Origin: Ophiodon elongatus
Lineage: Eukaryota; Chordata; Actinopteri; Perciformes; Hexagrammidae
NCBI GenBank assembly: GCA_016806645.1
Contig: JACSYO010000503.1
Coordinates: 2,156,501 to 2,220,500 of the forward strand
DNA: 64,000 nucleotides
Direction: 5' to 3'
Position numbers and translations under genes: made by a program. The notes below the pieces were generated by a model. That model was not told the origin of the DNA and ran no database searches. It worked only from the letters and a program-made list of their open reading frames with translations. Shown here piece after piece: positions 35,640 through 46,978 of this stretch; the stretch's first letter is position 1, and each line of letters starts with the position of its first letter.

Positions 35640-35840
35640 GGTAATGGCCTTGTATCGTGCCTTTCTAGTCTTCCGACCACTCAAATTAATGTCATTAACC
35701 CATTCATACACTGATGGCAGGAAGGTGCCACCATCCATCAGGCCCAGTCAACCATTCACATACCGATGGGAAAACCTTCGGGAGCAATTGGGGGTTAAGT
35801 GTCTTACCCAGGGACACATGACATGGACTGACTTACATAG
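35640..35840 (+). repeat. Teleost interspersed repeat (TAGTCTTCCGACCACTC family)
   Basis: Words such as TTTCTAGTCTTCCGACCACT, GGTTAAGTGTCTTACCCAGG and GACACATGACATGGACTG belong to a high-copy fish repeat whose consensus I recognise. A second, shorter copy sits at 51545-51610. Confidence 0.65.
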
Positions 35841-36630
35841 GCTAAAACAATCAATCACCACATTGTGGTGCGACTGTATGAAGTTCAACCAGCGGCTCAA
35901 TTATGGAATCCACTCTGAACACCGTGTGGAACAACATTCAGGGTAGAACATCACATGGCAGAGAGTTGGGGGGAAAACAATGCCTTGGAAAAAGCTCAAA
36001 AACAGATGATAAATTATGTTGGGTTCTGGAGAACACAACCTTTTTTCCCCCTCTTATCAGTTCTACCTTATTCCATCTTTCCTCATTCCCATGTCATAGC
36101 AGATGGGTTTCGACAGGATCATTATTATTGGTCTTGTTTCAAAGATTTTCTCATGAATATTTAGACTTTCTTTTGGCCACTATACTCGGCTCAGTATCAC
36201 CCCTCCACCCCTCGCAGGCAGCGTGTACTACATATGACTGTTGCTATTTGACGGAAGTTGATGAGTCAGTGGAGTTTTGGCCCCGGGGGCTATCTGGTGC
36301 GTTCCTGAATGAGACAGACGTCAGGAGTTACTCATCATGTGTGGGTGTGGACTTGTCCGGTCTTGCACTCCACACCCAGACATGGCTAATTTCTGTTACG
36401 AATGAAAGTTCGATGAACACGAGACTCTAACGTAAACCGTGACGCTATAAGCGAGCAATAGTATGCCTTTATTGGCTAGACACTGCTCATGATTAAAAAT
36501 GTAAATCTTTCTCAGTGTGGTTGTGTAGTGAGCGGGTAGGTTGTCTAGGTAACAGAAGTAGGTCAGCCCATTATGTTTTGAGAGAAATTAAAGCCTATGA
36601 GACAAACGTAAATGTCTTTTTTGATTAAAA

Positions 36631-36792
<162 letters not shown>

Positions 36793-37444
36793 TGGCATCA
36801 AATTATTTTAATATAGGTCCATAGAGTCAAAGCTATACATTATTGCCCTTTGAATACTCGAGTTATAAGTATAGCCAGGATTTTTGGGCAGTGAAATAAC
36901 TACAGTAGTTTGGGGAAAAGGCTGAGCTTTATGAAGGCTAACTGGCTCTGCGTTTCATCATCCTGCAAACTTCAATAGCTTCTCAACCAACATGAGGGTG
37001 ATTCAATAACTGGATTCTCATTTTAAAAATATTCCTTTACCTTTTGAGATATTTAGACTTCGAGCAGTACTTCTCTTTGGTTGACCATTTTTTTTAAAAA
37101 GCAAGCGTAGATGTGAAGCCATGAACATTTGGCCGCTGGTGGAAGGCTTTTCCTCAGAATTACATATGCATTTAAAATGTTGAAACGTCAAACACCCTGA
37201 ATTTCAAAAACAGTAGTGCAGTGCCTGTTCAAAATATGCCTTTCCAGAAGGAGCTGAATACTTAGCCTGTGGTATTCCTCAAAAATGAGTTACAAAAAAA
37301 GAAAAAAAAAAAAAAAAAAAAAAAGTTCACTCAACACCGCGATTCCTTGGGCCCTCAGCAATATACCAACGAAAGGTTCTGTCACACAACCAAGTCCAGC
37401 TACTCATGGTCAGAAACACTGGTGAAATACACTCCAACACACCA

Positions 37445-37980
37445 GGGGCAGGCTTTACTGTTTTCACGGGAGGGGGGGGGGGGGACAACAGTGGGTGGAC
37501 CCAAGCGAAGATAGACAGGGATGATATACTGTGAATTTTAATAAAAAAATAAATGACCAAAACAAACAAAACTAACAGAGCAGGAGAGTCCAAAAAGGAG
37601 CAACTGAATAAAATCCCCAAAACATAAACAGGAAAAAGTACACGTGAACCAGGGAAATCAAGAAAAAGCTCATGGGAACCAAAGCAGGGAACCAAAGCAG
37701 GGAACCAAAGCAGGGAACCAAAGCAGGGAACCAAAGCAGGGAACCAAAGCAGGGAACCAAAGCAGGGAACATACCAGAAATAGCTGAAGAACCAACACAG
37801 GCAGGGGAACACAGGGTTTAAATACACTGGGGAGGTGCAGGTGATTGAACACAGGAGGATTCAATCAGGGGCCGGGCCGACAATCACAAAGACAGGAAGT
37901 GAATTGAACACGGGACACAAGAGGCTCCTCTGGATTCAAAATAAAACAGGAAACAAACTAAATCAAAACCAATATCGTGA
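37445..37980. repeat. Teleost interspersed repeat containing a 13-bp VNTR
   Basis: The stretch from a G-run at 37471-37482 to TATCGTGACA (37981) resembles a common fish repeat with words such as GGAGGTGCAGGTGATTGAAC and ACAGGAAGTGAATTGAACAC. Inside, 37674-37764 holds seven exact copies of GGGAACCAAAGCA plus a partial copy. The minus-strand open frames here (LVPCFGSLLWFPA) are products of that VNTR. Confidence 0.6.
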
Positions 37981-39047
37981 CAACGGTTAGACAAGGCAGG
38001 CGTTCTGAGCCAGGGGCCCCCAACTAAAAGGGCCCCAAACAGCTATAGATATAGATATGAAAAATATTGAATTATGTTACCTTTCGAAGTTATTGCATAA
38101 CGAGAAACAGGATCCAAAAAGTACTAAGAAATATGCAAATCAACTGTATACTATTTACTGTGTACTTCTACTTCAGAGGAAAACATTGTAGTACTACATT
38201 CACTTGACAGAGAAATGTTACAGGTTACGTAGAAGTTCCAGATTTGACTCACAAAATGTATAATAATTAAAATACAATGCATTATTATTCATTAAACTAT
38301 CCAGCATTATATTAGAATTGAAAGCTGCACGTGAACAGATGTTAAGACAATGTCAGTGTACGTTGTGCTCATAAGGCCTCTCTTCTCTCTTTCTTTCACT
38401 CTGCACTTGAAGTAAAACAAATTTCAATGCAGCACTTTTACTGTGCATTATTTGTAGTTTTACTATAAGTAGTTGATAGTTTTACTTCGTTGATAGTTTT
38501 TACAGTTAGTTTTGAGTAGGTCTACTTTGTCTATTTACCACTGCCAATACCAACATTCCCATCTCGAGAAAGGGGGAAAGTAAAGCAAGATGGCGTTTGC
38601 ATGGGGCCCCAAATCACAAAATCTGCCCCTGAAAAAACAAACAATGTTGTGTTAACATAACAGTCAGAAACATCGGTGAAATACACTTAGCTGAGGTTAT
38701 TTCCAAAAAGGCGTATTAGTCGCTTGTTTTGACATAACTACCGCAGTTACAAAGTAGCGTGGATTTTATTTGCAGAGGAATTTTGCTGGCGATACAGTAA
38801 TTGTTATAAGTCAATATCAAGTCATACAGCAGGGAAACAAAGTCGTACTCACGGGGGAAAAACATATTCAATTTGCAGTTTACTCACGGTCACACCTGTG
38901 AAATACATTCTGGTTACATCCTGCTTCCAGTTGGCTATCCGCTCGTGTCGACATTCGGGAAAGTGAAGGAGAGTTCGGTCGCAATGTGAACTTCAGTCAA
39001 TGAGCCGCGGTCCGCCCGCTGGCGTACGACACGATGGACTCAGTCTG

Positions 39048-39088
39048 CACAGCCCCGAAGCCCCGAAGCCCTGAAGCCCTGAAGCCCG
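39048..39088. repeat. Short 9-bp tandem repeat (CCCCGAAGC type)
   Basis: Four to five imperfect copies of CCC(C/T)GAAGC in tandem. Confidence 0.8.
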
Positions 39089-39449
39089 CGCTGTTTGTTT
39101 ATTCAAAGTTTGATAGTGAATGTGTTGGTTGTCTGCAACAAATCTGGCAAAAGCACCCCCTTGGGTCCCCGGCAATAAGCTACACCCGCCATGTGTAACC
39201 TAGATCGAACGATATGCGAAGGACAAACCCACGGACAGACAGAGATGCTTTGCTTTATAGTAGATGGTCTAAACACTCACACCTGAGGGAAATCAAATGG
39301 GATAAATTTTAGTGTTCATATTTTTCCTAAGTGATAAAAAAAAAAAAACACACGCAAACACACACCAACCCATCTCAGCATTACCAGATTTTCAAACTCT
39401 AAAACATGAGACGGGATTTTCTCTGTGTTCAGGTACAAACGAAAGCATG

Positions 39450-39628
39450 AATGGCTAAACGCTTGCAAAGCAACAGAACACAACAGGGTGTTTTAAGGGC
39501 AGGTCCTCTGGCCATGTGCAGGCCAATTAGCAGCCATTGTAAAAGACTCCCTCCCTCACTCCCTCCCTCCACCTCGCTGTTATCTCGTGTTTCATGGCAG
39601 CAGCCATTGTTCCTGTCTCCAAAGTCCC

Positions 39629-39681
<53 letters not shown>

Positions 39682-39850
39682 CAGCTCCACCATGAATAAT
39701 CAAGAGGAGCTCATCAGCCTTTATCACCTCTATTCTACCATGGACCAATATCCGCTTCAGTTCGCACATTTCTCCATCGGATTCATAAAAACACATAATG
39801 GCGGACGTCATCGCGTCGCCAAAACAGCATTGTTTGCCGACTTTCCAATT
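39450..39850. promoter_or_regulatory. Candidate conserved non-coding/regulatory island
   Basis: This gene-free island is more balanced in composition than its surroundings. It has SOX-like CCATTGTT words (39603-39610) and CCAATTAGCAGCCATTGTA, and is split by a (CT)n tract at about 39632-39680. The look is that of an enhancer, but this is impression only. Confidence 0.2.
39632..39680. repeat. (CT)n microsatellite
   Basis: About 48 bp of CT dinucleotides with one CCC interruption. Confidence 0.95.
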
Positions 39851-41227
39851 TTGAACCATTTCAGTGAAATGTGAAAAAGGATTTATGAATTCAAACAGGG
39901 AGGAAGATAACGCAGTGTTTCGACTGACGGGGGGAATATTACATTCGCTCGAAGTTTGGAAAGTTCATGCATCACCTCATCTGAATTAAAAAGCCAGAAA
40001 TGCATATTTCTAATTCAAGTCACTGAAGTGATTAGTTTTTATTTGTTCACACAATGAAGGCATCATGGTAGAAAACATACAATCATAGAGCTTATTAGAT
40101 ATGTTCACGGGAGGAGAAAAGCCAAAGGGGCTTATACAAAGTCCTCCCCTGTACATAGAAAATCAATTTAATTGGAACATGAGAGTGCAGCTTTCATATC
40201 AGTGACACAAATAGAGAGGCGTCCCGATACTGTAGCGTCTCCTCTCCCCTGCCACCTTTCTCCAGGAAACAAAACATATGGTTTTGTCAGAAATCAATTC
40301 CTGGTTCAGCCGGTTGCTGTACAATGAATTAAATGTTGGGGCAATGATTTACATATTAAAAGAACACTTGGACACTGGTGAGTCAATGACCTGCAAAACA
40401 ATTTCAAGGACGCACACAATAATAGTGTCAGATAAAAAAAACCATTTAGCTATACATGTACTGTAAAAAAAAAAAATCAAACAAAATATTATGAGTAAAC
40501 AGTTTATGATATCACCTTGGCAAAACATGAAATGAAACGACAGGCCGCTACTTTAAAAGGAGCCACTCCTATTCAGTTAAAGATTGATTATGCCCCACGG
40601 GTTAAGGAGATATGATACCTGGGAAAGGCCAATTTAACTTGATGGAACATGTAAAATCTGTTGTAAATAGACCCACTAAACATCTGAAAAATTGCGGACA
40701 TGACATGTTAAATTCATGAAATACTAATTGTTTGACATGCATGTAGATTACCGCATTCTTTGGGAAATCTGGTCATGGTTTCGTCTTGTTTAAAGTTAAA
40801 ATAAAAACAATTGGTTTTGAGTTCAAGTGGATTGCAGTGTTTGTACATAATTTCTCTCAGTTGAAAAAAGAAATCGGAAACACAATGTTTATACTCCATG
40901 AGAAATGTTACAAATCTACAATATAGTACCTTATCTTTAATGTAGATTACTGTAATTCCAACTTTCTTTCCCTGGTTGATTAAGTTGTAGTTTTCATTTC
41001 CTGGTTGACAAAATGCAAAATGCAGCTGCCAGACTCCCAAGCAAGTCAATCAGATACCGAATCATGTTTATTATTCATTCTAAAATGCTTGATTATTAGT
41101 TTGCTTGAATTATTCCATTGATTTATTCTATTTTAATATTGTTTGTACACCATCTGTTTTTATGCCTGCTGTTAATTTTGAAAGTGTCTTTCGGTGCAAT
41201 TATATTTATAATGAATGTGTGAACGTG

Positions 41228-41449
41228 TCATGGCACTCTACCTAAGAGTTGTTACGTAAGAGCTGGGGCGTAAACAACATCCATATATAAGTGATCGGGA
41301 GAGCCCTGACGGGTAGAGTTCTGTTCGACTTTGGGACTCTCCGGGTGTACATGTCGCCCGTCTTGACATATGTTGCTTGTTTGTAATAAACTTCATTATA
41401 CCAGCAAGAACAGTGTCCACGGAGATTCTTTCATCATCACTCCAACATC
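41228..41449 (+). mobile_element. Possible solo LTR
   Basis: The sequence opens TGTCATGGCACTC and could close CTCCAACA. It has a TATA-like CCATATATAAG near 41279 and AATAAA near 41385, in LTR order. No flanking target duplication or internal coding region was found, so this is tentative. Confidence 0.35.
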
Positions 41450-42299
41450 ACTGTCGCTTGAAATATACAACAAGAACAAACCCAATGATGGCTCTAGATG
41501 AAAAGTAAAGAGCTCACCAAAGGCCTCAGCATTACTTCAGAATGACTATCTGTACTCACTTTGTGCAGCAAAATACCAATATAAAAAAGTCAAACTGCAT
41601 TTAAGAAAGCATTAAAATAAGTAAATGTACGCGAAGAACAGCTTATTGATGTGATCCAAAATACGGTAATAGTACTAAAGACCGTGGGCCTGTTTCAACT
41701 CCGTTTCCATAACCCACCTTATTCAGCCTGGGTTTGTGGCGTCGGTGCCGTTGGAGAGTTTAATGACACTTCAATCTTACTCTGACGAGCACTCTGATGA
41801 GAGGCAGATACTAACCAACATCTGCCAGACTGAAGATTGGCCAAAAACGGGAACTTCAACAGAGTACTCAGAGTTACCCATTCCAGTAGGACTTGGAGTC
41901 TTTTCAACAAACAAAGCTAAACGGTGAGGAGTGGTTGCATCGCGCAACTGTGAACCAAACAACAGATAGCATGTTCAGACTGGAAGCATATGTTCTTTTG
42001 AAATCCACTCCTTTGACATTCATATCTTGCTTTGAATAAAGCACTCTTGCACCATTTGTTCTTTTCTTTCAATAATTTTTATTTTCAGTTTGTACAGGTT
42101 GCACATTACTCAAACCACTTGTTCCTTGACTCTGTAGATGCAGTTCATCATAACAAAAATGGCTCCGTGCGATGTATGTTTGTTATCCAGCTCTTGCCTG
42201 TATTTAATATCTGTCATCTTCATTTACATTTCTAATCTGCACTGTGTGTAAGTATATTGAGAGCTACTGACAACCAATTTAAATGTACTTGTGTGTGTC

Positions 42300-42398
42300 C
42301 TTGTGTGTATGGTTTTATGTGAAGCACTTTGAATTGCCTTGTTGTTGAAATGTGCTGTACAAATAAACTTGCCTTGCCTTGCCTTGCCTTGCCTTGCC
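42300..42398 (+). mobile_element. LINE 3' end with (CTTGC)n tail
   Basis: GAAGCACTTTGAATTGCCTT and GTGCTGTACAAATAAACTTG followed by repeated CTTGC pentamers is the typical 3' end of fish L2/Rex-like non-LTR retrotransposons. No reverse-transcriptase sequence is visible upstream, so the copy is 5'-truncated. Confidence 0.7.
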
Positions 42399-42452
42399 CT
42401 GTGTGTGTGTGTGTGTGTGTGCGTGTGTGCGTGTGTGCGTGTGTGTTTGTGT
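42399..42452. repeat. (GT)n microsatellite
   Basis: GT-rich tract directly after the LINE tail, interrupted by GCGTGTGTGC. Confidence 0.9.
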
Positions 42453-43154
42453 CAACATTTTTTACCAAAAATGTTTCGGGCCATAAATGATAAATGATTG
42501 GCATTAAAGTTTATTGTGAGTGATGTTGATAGGTGGTGTGACGTGGGCTGAAAAAAGACAGTCAATTAGATGCGATGGTATCAATGGACAGCGATGCGAT
42601 ATGTTGACAAAACATGTGATGTTGTTTGGAATGGTGGGATTTATAAATTATGTTCGACATGACAGCATTACTGTGATCACAGTTTTTAAACCGGGATTTT
42701 AAAGTAAACAGCTGGCAGGGGGTGATGCGAAAAGCCCCAAAACAGCATGCCATCAAACCGAGCAGTGGAGGCTTAATAGGTCATAACACAGCCTTGAACA
42801 GAGTTTAAATGTTGAACACCGAGGATGCTATGGACGCCATCCAAAAGACACTTTCGATAAGCAGAGAGACACACGACGGGTCATGTTTAAATACGCGGGC
42901 GGGGCTGCGGGAGAAATTTGCACATTGACAATTTCTCCTGCATGTAATTAAAGATTCAAGATAAAAGATTAGACCTGATTAGGTTCAACGTTGTTGTTAC
43001 TGCGCACAGTGAGTGCCACTGCAACAAAAATGCAGTTTAGCATCAAAACCAGATGGTGCAAACAGCAGCAAAGTGCATGTTTAAAGATGAATGAATGTCC
43101 TGAATGAGCAATTAACCAGCGGGGTAGTGAAGCATGATGGAATGTTATATATAA

Positions 43155-43157
<3 letters not shown>

Positions 43158-43208
<51 letters not shown>

Positions 43209-43220
43209 ACACACACACTT
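43158..43220. repeat. (CA)n microsatellite
   Basis: About 30 CA units with a single CT interruption. Confidence 0.95.
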
Positions 43221-43820
43221 ACAAAATGCAGTGGAGGAAAACACGAGTACAAAAGAAAACATTGTTGCTTACTTTTTCATTCCACAAGTCTATTTAACAG
43301 CTATTGTTACTTTTCAGTTTTAAATACAAAGGTTATAATAAAATATGATTTCTGTTATAGAATCAACTACATGAAAGCTTTTAAAAGCTCCACCTCGACC
43401 AACTGCAACATTTGAGAAACTGCTTTCCAAATATTACAGTAACACCGACATGGGACATTCTGCCACCTCACTTTTAATAGACTTTAAGTTGAATACATTT
43501 TTTTAATATACAAAATGTTGATTTGTAATAGTATGTATATAGTGTGGGCTGCTTCTTGCAATTTTCCCTTCACTTAACCAACTGGTTTGTTGCCTAATCC
43601 CCTTAATAACCTGGGGAGTCATCTGTCTGAGAAGGCTTACTTCTCCCATGTACATCACAATTAAAGTATATTATCAAAACGAGTCTTGCACCGCAGACGT
43701 CATGCCCGTGTGCACGGACAGAACCAGTAAATATATTGCAGTTTATTAAAAATAATATCATCCTGAGGCGAAAAAAACTCGAGAAAAACAGGAATATCTC
43801 ATTCTGGATCCTGTATCCTG

Positions 43821-44110
43821 TTTGGGCGTCGCACGGTGATGACGCAGTAATAAGCAGCAGCAGGAACGGTAGCTCTGTTTTTGGGACGTCGTAGTTGTGT
43901 ACGTCAGTAAGGTAAGAAGTTATGTTCCTCGTGTCGTATCTACTGGTCTTTCCAAAGGTCAACGTGTCGTTGTCACGAGGCAACACGACGCGTTTGCAAA
44001 CTAAACCAACCTGTTTTAAAAGTTAGCGTGAGTTATTGCTGAAGGCAGGTTAGCTCGAGCTGCTGGAGACGAGAGGTGACGTCATCAGGACCTCCACAGA
44101 ACTTAACCTG
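43821..44110 (+). promoter_or_regulatory. Candidate APIP promoter / 5' non-coding exon
   Basis: A GC-richer, CpG-containing stretch upstream of APIP includes GTCAGTAAG followed by GTAAGA (donor-like, about 43911) and a perfect cAMP-response element TGACGTCA at 44077-44084. The APIP start exon begins after an acceptor at 46532, so a 5' non-coding exon is required and this is the best visible candidate. Confidence 0.3.
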
Positions 44111-44531
44111 TATTTTATGAAACGCTTTTTTAATGAGGCAACGACAGATTTTACGTTATTTCTCAAACTTAAGTGTGCAAGTCGCTACAAAGCTAACGTC
44201 GACGAAAACCTCGAATTGCCCGGATGTTCTGGATTACAAGCTATACACATTATATTTATTGTAAAATCAATTAAAAAGTTGCATTTAAATAAATTGCACT
44301 CACTGTGAATCCCTAACGTTATGTGTTTGTCTCGTGGGGATTGTTTAGTAATGAATCAGACATGCAAGTTTTTTGTTTTTGTAGTTTTCCTTCTAGCCCA
44401 GCATCAAACCCATAACTTGAAAACAGAGAGACAATTGATTTTCATTTAATTAAATGACCTCTTTTGTTGAAGTGCACATTTGCACAGTTCAGTCTTTGGT
44501 GTCACAGCGTTTCTCATCCTGTAGTGTGTCT

Positions 44532-45146
44532 ATCAGCGAATATATCTGCAGTAGTCTTAAATAACAAATTTAGGCCAATAAACTAGTCATACTTGCTGCA
44601 ACTTTGTCACTTTTAAAAACGTGACGTCATCTAATTGGGTCATGTGACATTCACATATATACAATGAGTGCATAGTTTCAGGTTTGACCTCCGAAACGTT
44701 GAAATGACAGGTGTTAAAGACTCTGAACAAGACTTACTGGCAGGGCACCATGTCTGTGTGCTGACATGGACACAATTCCAGAGAAGCCACTCCAGAGTTT
44801 TTTTTTTTTAACAGGAAACTGACTTGAGTCACAAACTGATCCTGAACTGTAACATCAGTAAGTTAACTTCATGAACTAAAACATCTAAGCTGTGTGTTGT
44901 CCGTCAGTCAACGACAGCTGCACAGATTAGGCTCTGTCTCAGCAGGGGGAGGGTCCCATTTGGTTTTAAGGCCCTGCCAGTAAGTCTTGTTCAGAGTCTT
45001 GAACACCTTGAAACCTGAAACTATTAACTACGGTTTATTGAGGTGAATGTAGTATGACTAGCTTATATACTGACTATTTATATATGACTACTTTAGTTTA
45101 TACTAAGTTTTTTTTATTTAAGACTACTGCAGATACATTCGCTGAT
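44532..45146. repeat. Large imperfect inverted repeat (foldback element)
   Basis: The left arm 44532-44746 contains GCAGTAGTCTTAAATAAC and GACTCTGAACAAGACTTACT. The right arm 44971-45146 contains their reverse complements (ATTTAAGACTACTGCAG, AGTAAGTCTTGTTCAGAGTC). The centre is about 225 bp. The structure suggests a non-autonomous foldback/MITE element; true ends may lie further out. A TGACGTCA lies in the left arm at 44622-44629. Confidence 0.75.
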
Positions 45147-46534
45147 GAACACAACTTGAAGCAGAGACACTTTGTTTTGTTGCAATAAAGATTTGCATCC
45201 TCGGTATCGCTCATCCCAGTTTTGTGTGCTGACATGTCCTATATTCTGTAGCAGGAAACAGACTTCAGTTGTGTAAAACATCCTCAACAAGTCATGACCA
45301 AAGATTAAAAAAGTGGCTTCTCATTAGAACTCTGCTCCTTAGAGCTAGTTGTCTGGGTCTGTATGTATCCTATGTTATTATATATTATATACTTTTGGTG
45401 AATTGAAAACTTTGCTCAACAGAAGTGAATTAATGAGGTATTATTATACAGTTTATCTGAATTAAATTTTTAGGGCAACTGTAACGAATGATCATTTTTA
45501 TTATCAATAATGTAATTTTCTCAAGTAGTAGTTAGAAAATAGTAAAGAATTACGTGAAAAAATATTTCCAAAAGTCCAATGTGAACTTGTTCTGTCTGCC
45601 GAGTAGTCGAAAAGGTTAAGATGTTCAAAATCGTGCGGATGAAAGATTTGAAATGCCTCAATAAAATAAAATAAAACAAACAAATAAATAAATAATGTGT
45701 GATTCTCTGCAGGACTGTGCTGCCCACTAGCTTTCCTGCTGCCCATTTCAACACAGACCATTAATAGTGAGAAATTAGGCCATGGAAAATTCATGTCACA
45801 ACAAAACAAAGCACTAAATGAGAGGAAAATAAATAAATAAATCTCTTCTTAAAATGTTTAGCATTTAATTATGACAGTTGATGCATACATACAAAGAAAA
45901 GTGTTTTGTATTTTCACTTCATTTTGTTGTTTTGTTTTTTTTATTTAGGCATTTAAAATGTTACGTAGCCAGTTTTACCCATCCTGTCCAAACCGACAGC
46001 CTGATTGAAACCGAATGAAACGTTCACTGTTTCCTCATTTGCCCATTTTCCACACGTTGCCATCAATTTCACAGTCTATTCCACACTTGTATGTACTGCT
46101 GTCTTATTGGTAAAAAAGTCTTGTTGGCAAAAAAACTGCTAAAGCTTTAAGGGTTTTCCATTGTGTAATCTTTTGTATTTATAGCAATACAAATCAATAG
46201 TGGCATCTGAGATTTTTAAGCAGCATTGCCTATCTGGTCTTCCATCAAACCACGGTCTCTCCCTAACAGACGTGTGGGAGGACAACGAGGGAGAGGAATT
46301 AGAGGGAACTGTAAATCAGTTCTCTCGTATTCTTCCCCGCGTCCTCTCGATAGTGTCTGATTTCAACAAGAAAAATAAATCAAATACAAGGAAGTGAGAC
46401 GCTGACAGAATGTTGTCATTGTGACTCAACGTCCCAGAGTCTGTCTCACTGCAACCATTTCACACGCAGCTTCTCTTGACATTGTCAATAGTCTCGGTTG
46501 TGGTCAACGTTTTTTTTTTTTTCTCACACAGGAG
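45147..46534. other. Interval before the APIP start exon
   Basis: AT-rich, no exon recognised. Probably the first APIP intron if its promoter lies near 44 kb. Confidence 0.45.
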
Positions 46535-46930
46535 ATGTCGTCTTTGTGTGGCCCCAGCAACAGCTGCCAAGACGCGGATCAAGAGGCCGCAGAGAAGCAG
46601 GTGAGCGTGACTTAACGCACGCTTTGAAATGCATTCGTATGAAAGGATGCTTTTGGAAACACACCCGAACTACCAAAGTGAGAAACATTTTCCAGTAGCA
46701 GTAGTCATAAGCATGCGTTGGTTAAACTGAATAACAATATTAGATTAGATTCAACTTTATTGTCTTTGCAGGGATTACAAAGTACTGAGACAACAAAATA
46801 CACACACGCATCTCACCAGAAGTGCAAAAAGCAGTCAAAGGGCAAAGTAATTTAAATAGGAATATACAGAATAAACCTTAATATATATAATACATGTAGA
46901 ATATAGAGTAGGGAGTGATTGAATACGCTA

Positions 46931-46978
<48 letters not shown>

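Noticed and set aside
37327..37864. Minus-strand frames with LVPCFGSLLWFPA repeats
   Set aside because: They come from the 13-bp VNTR (three units make 39 nt) within an interspersed repeat.
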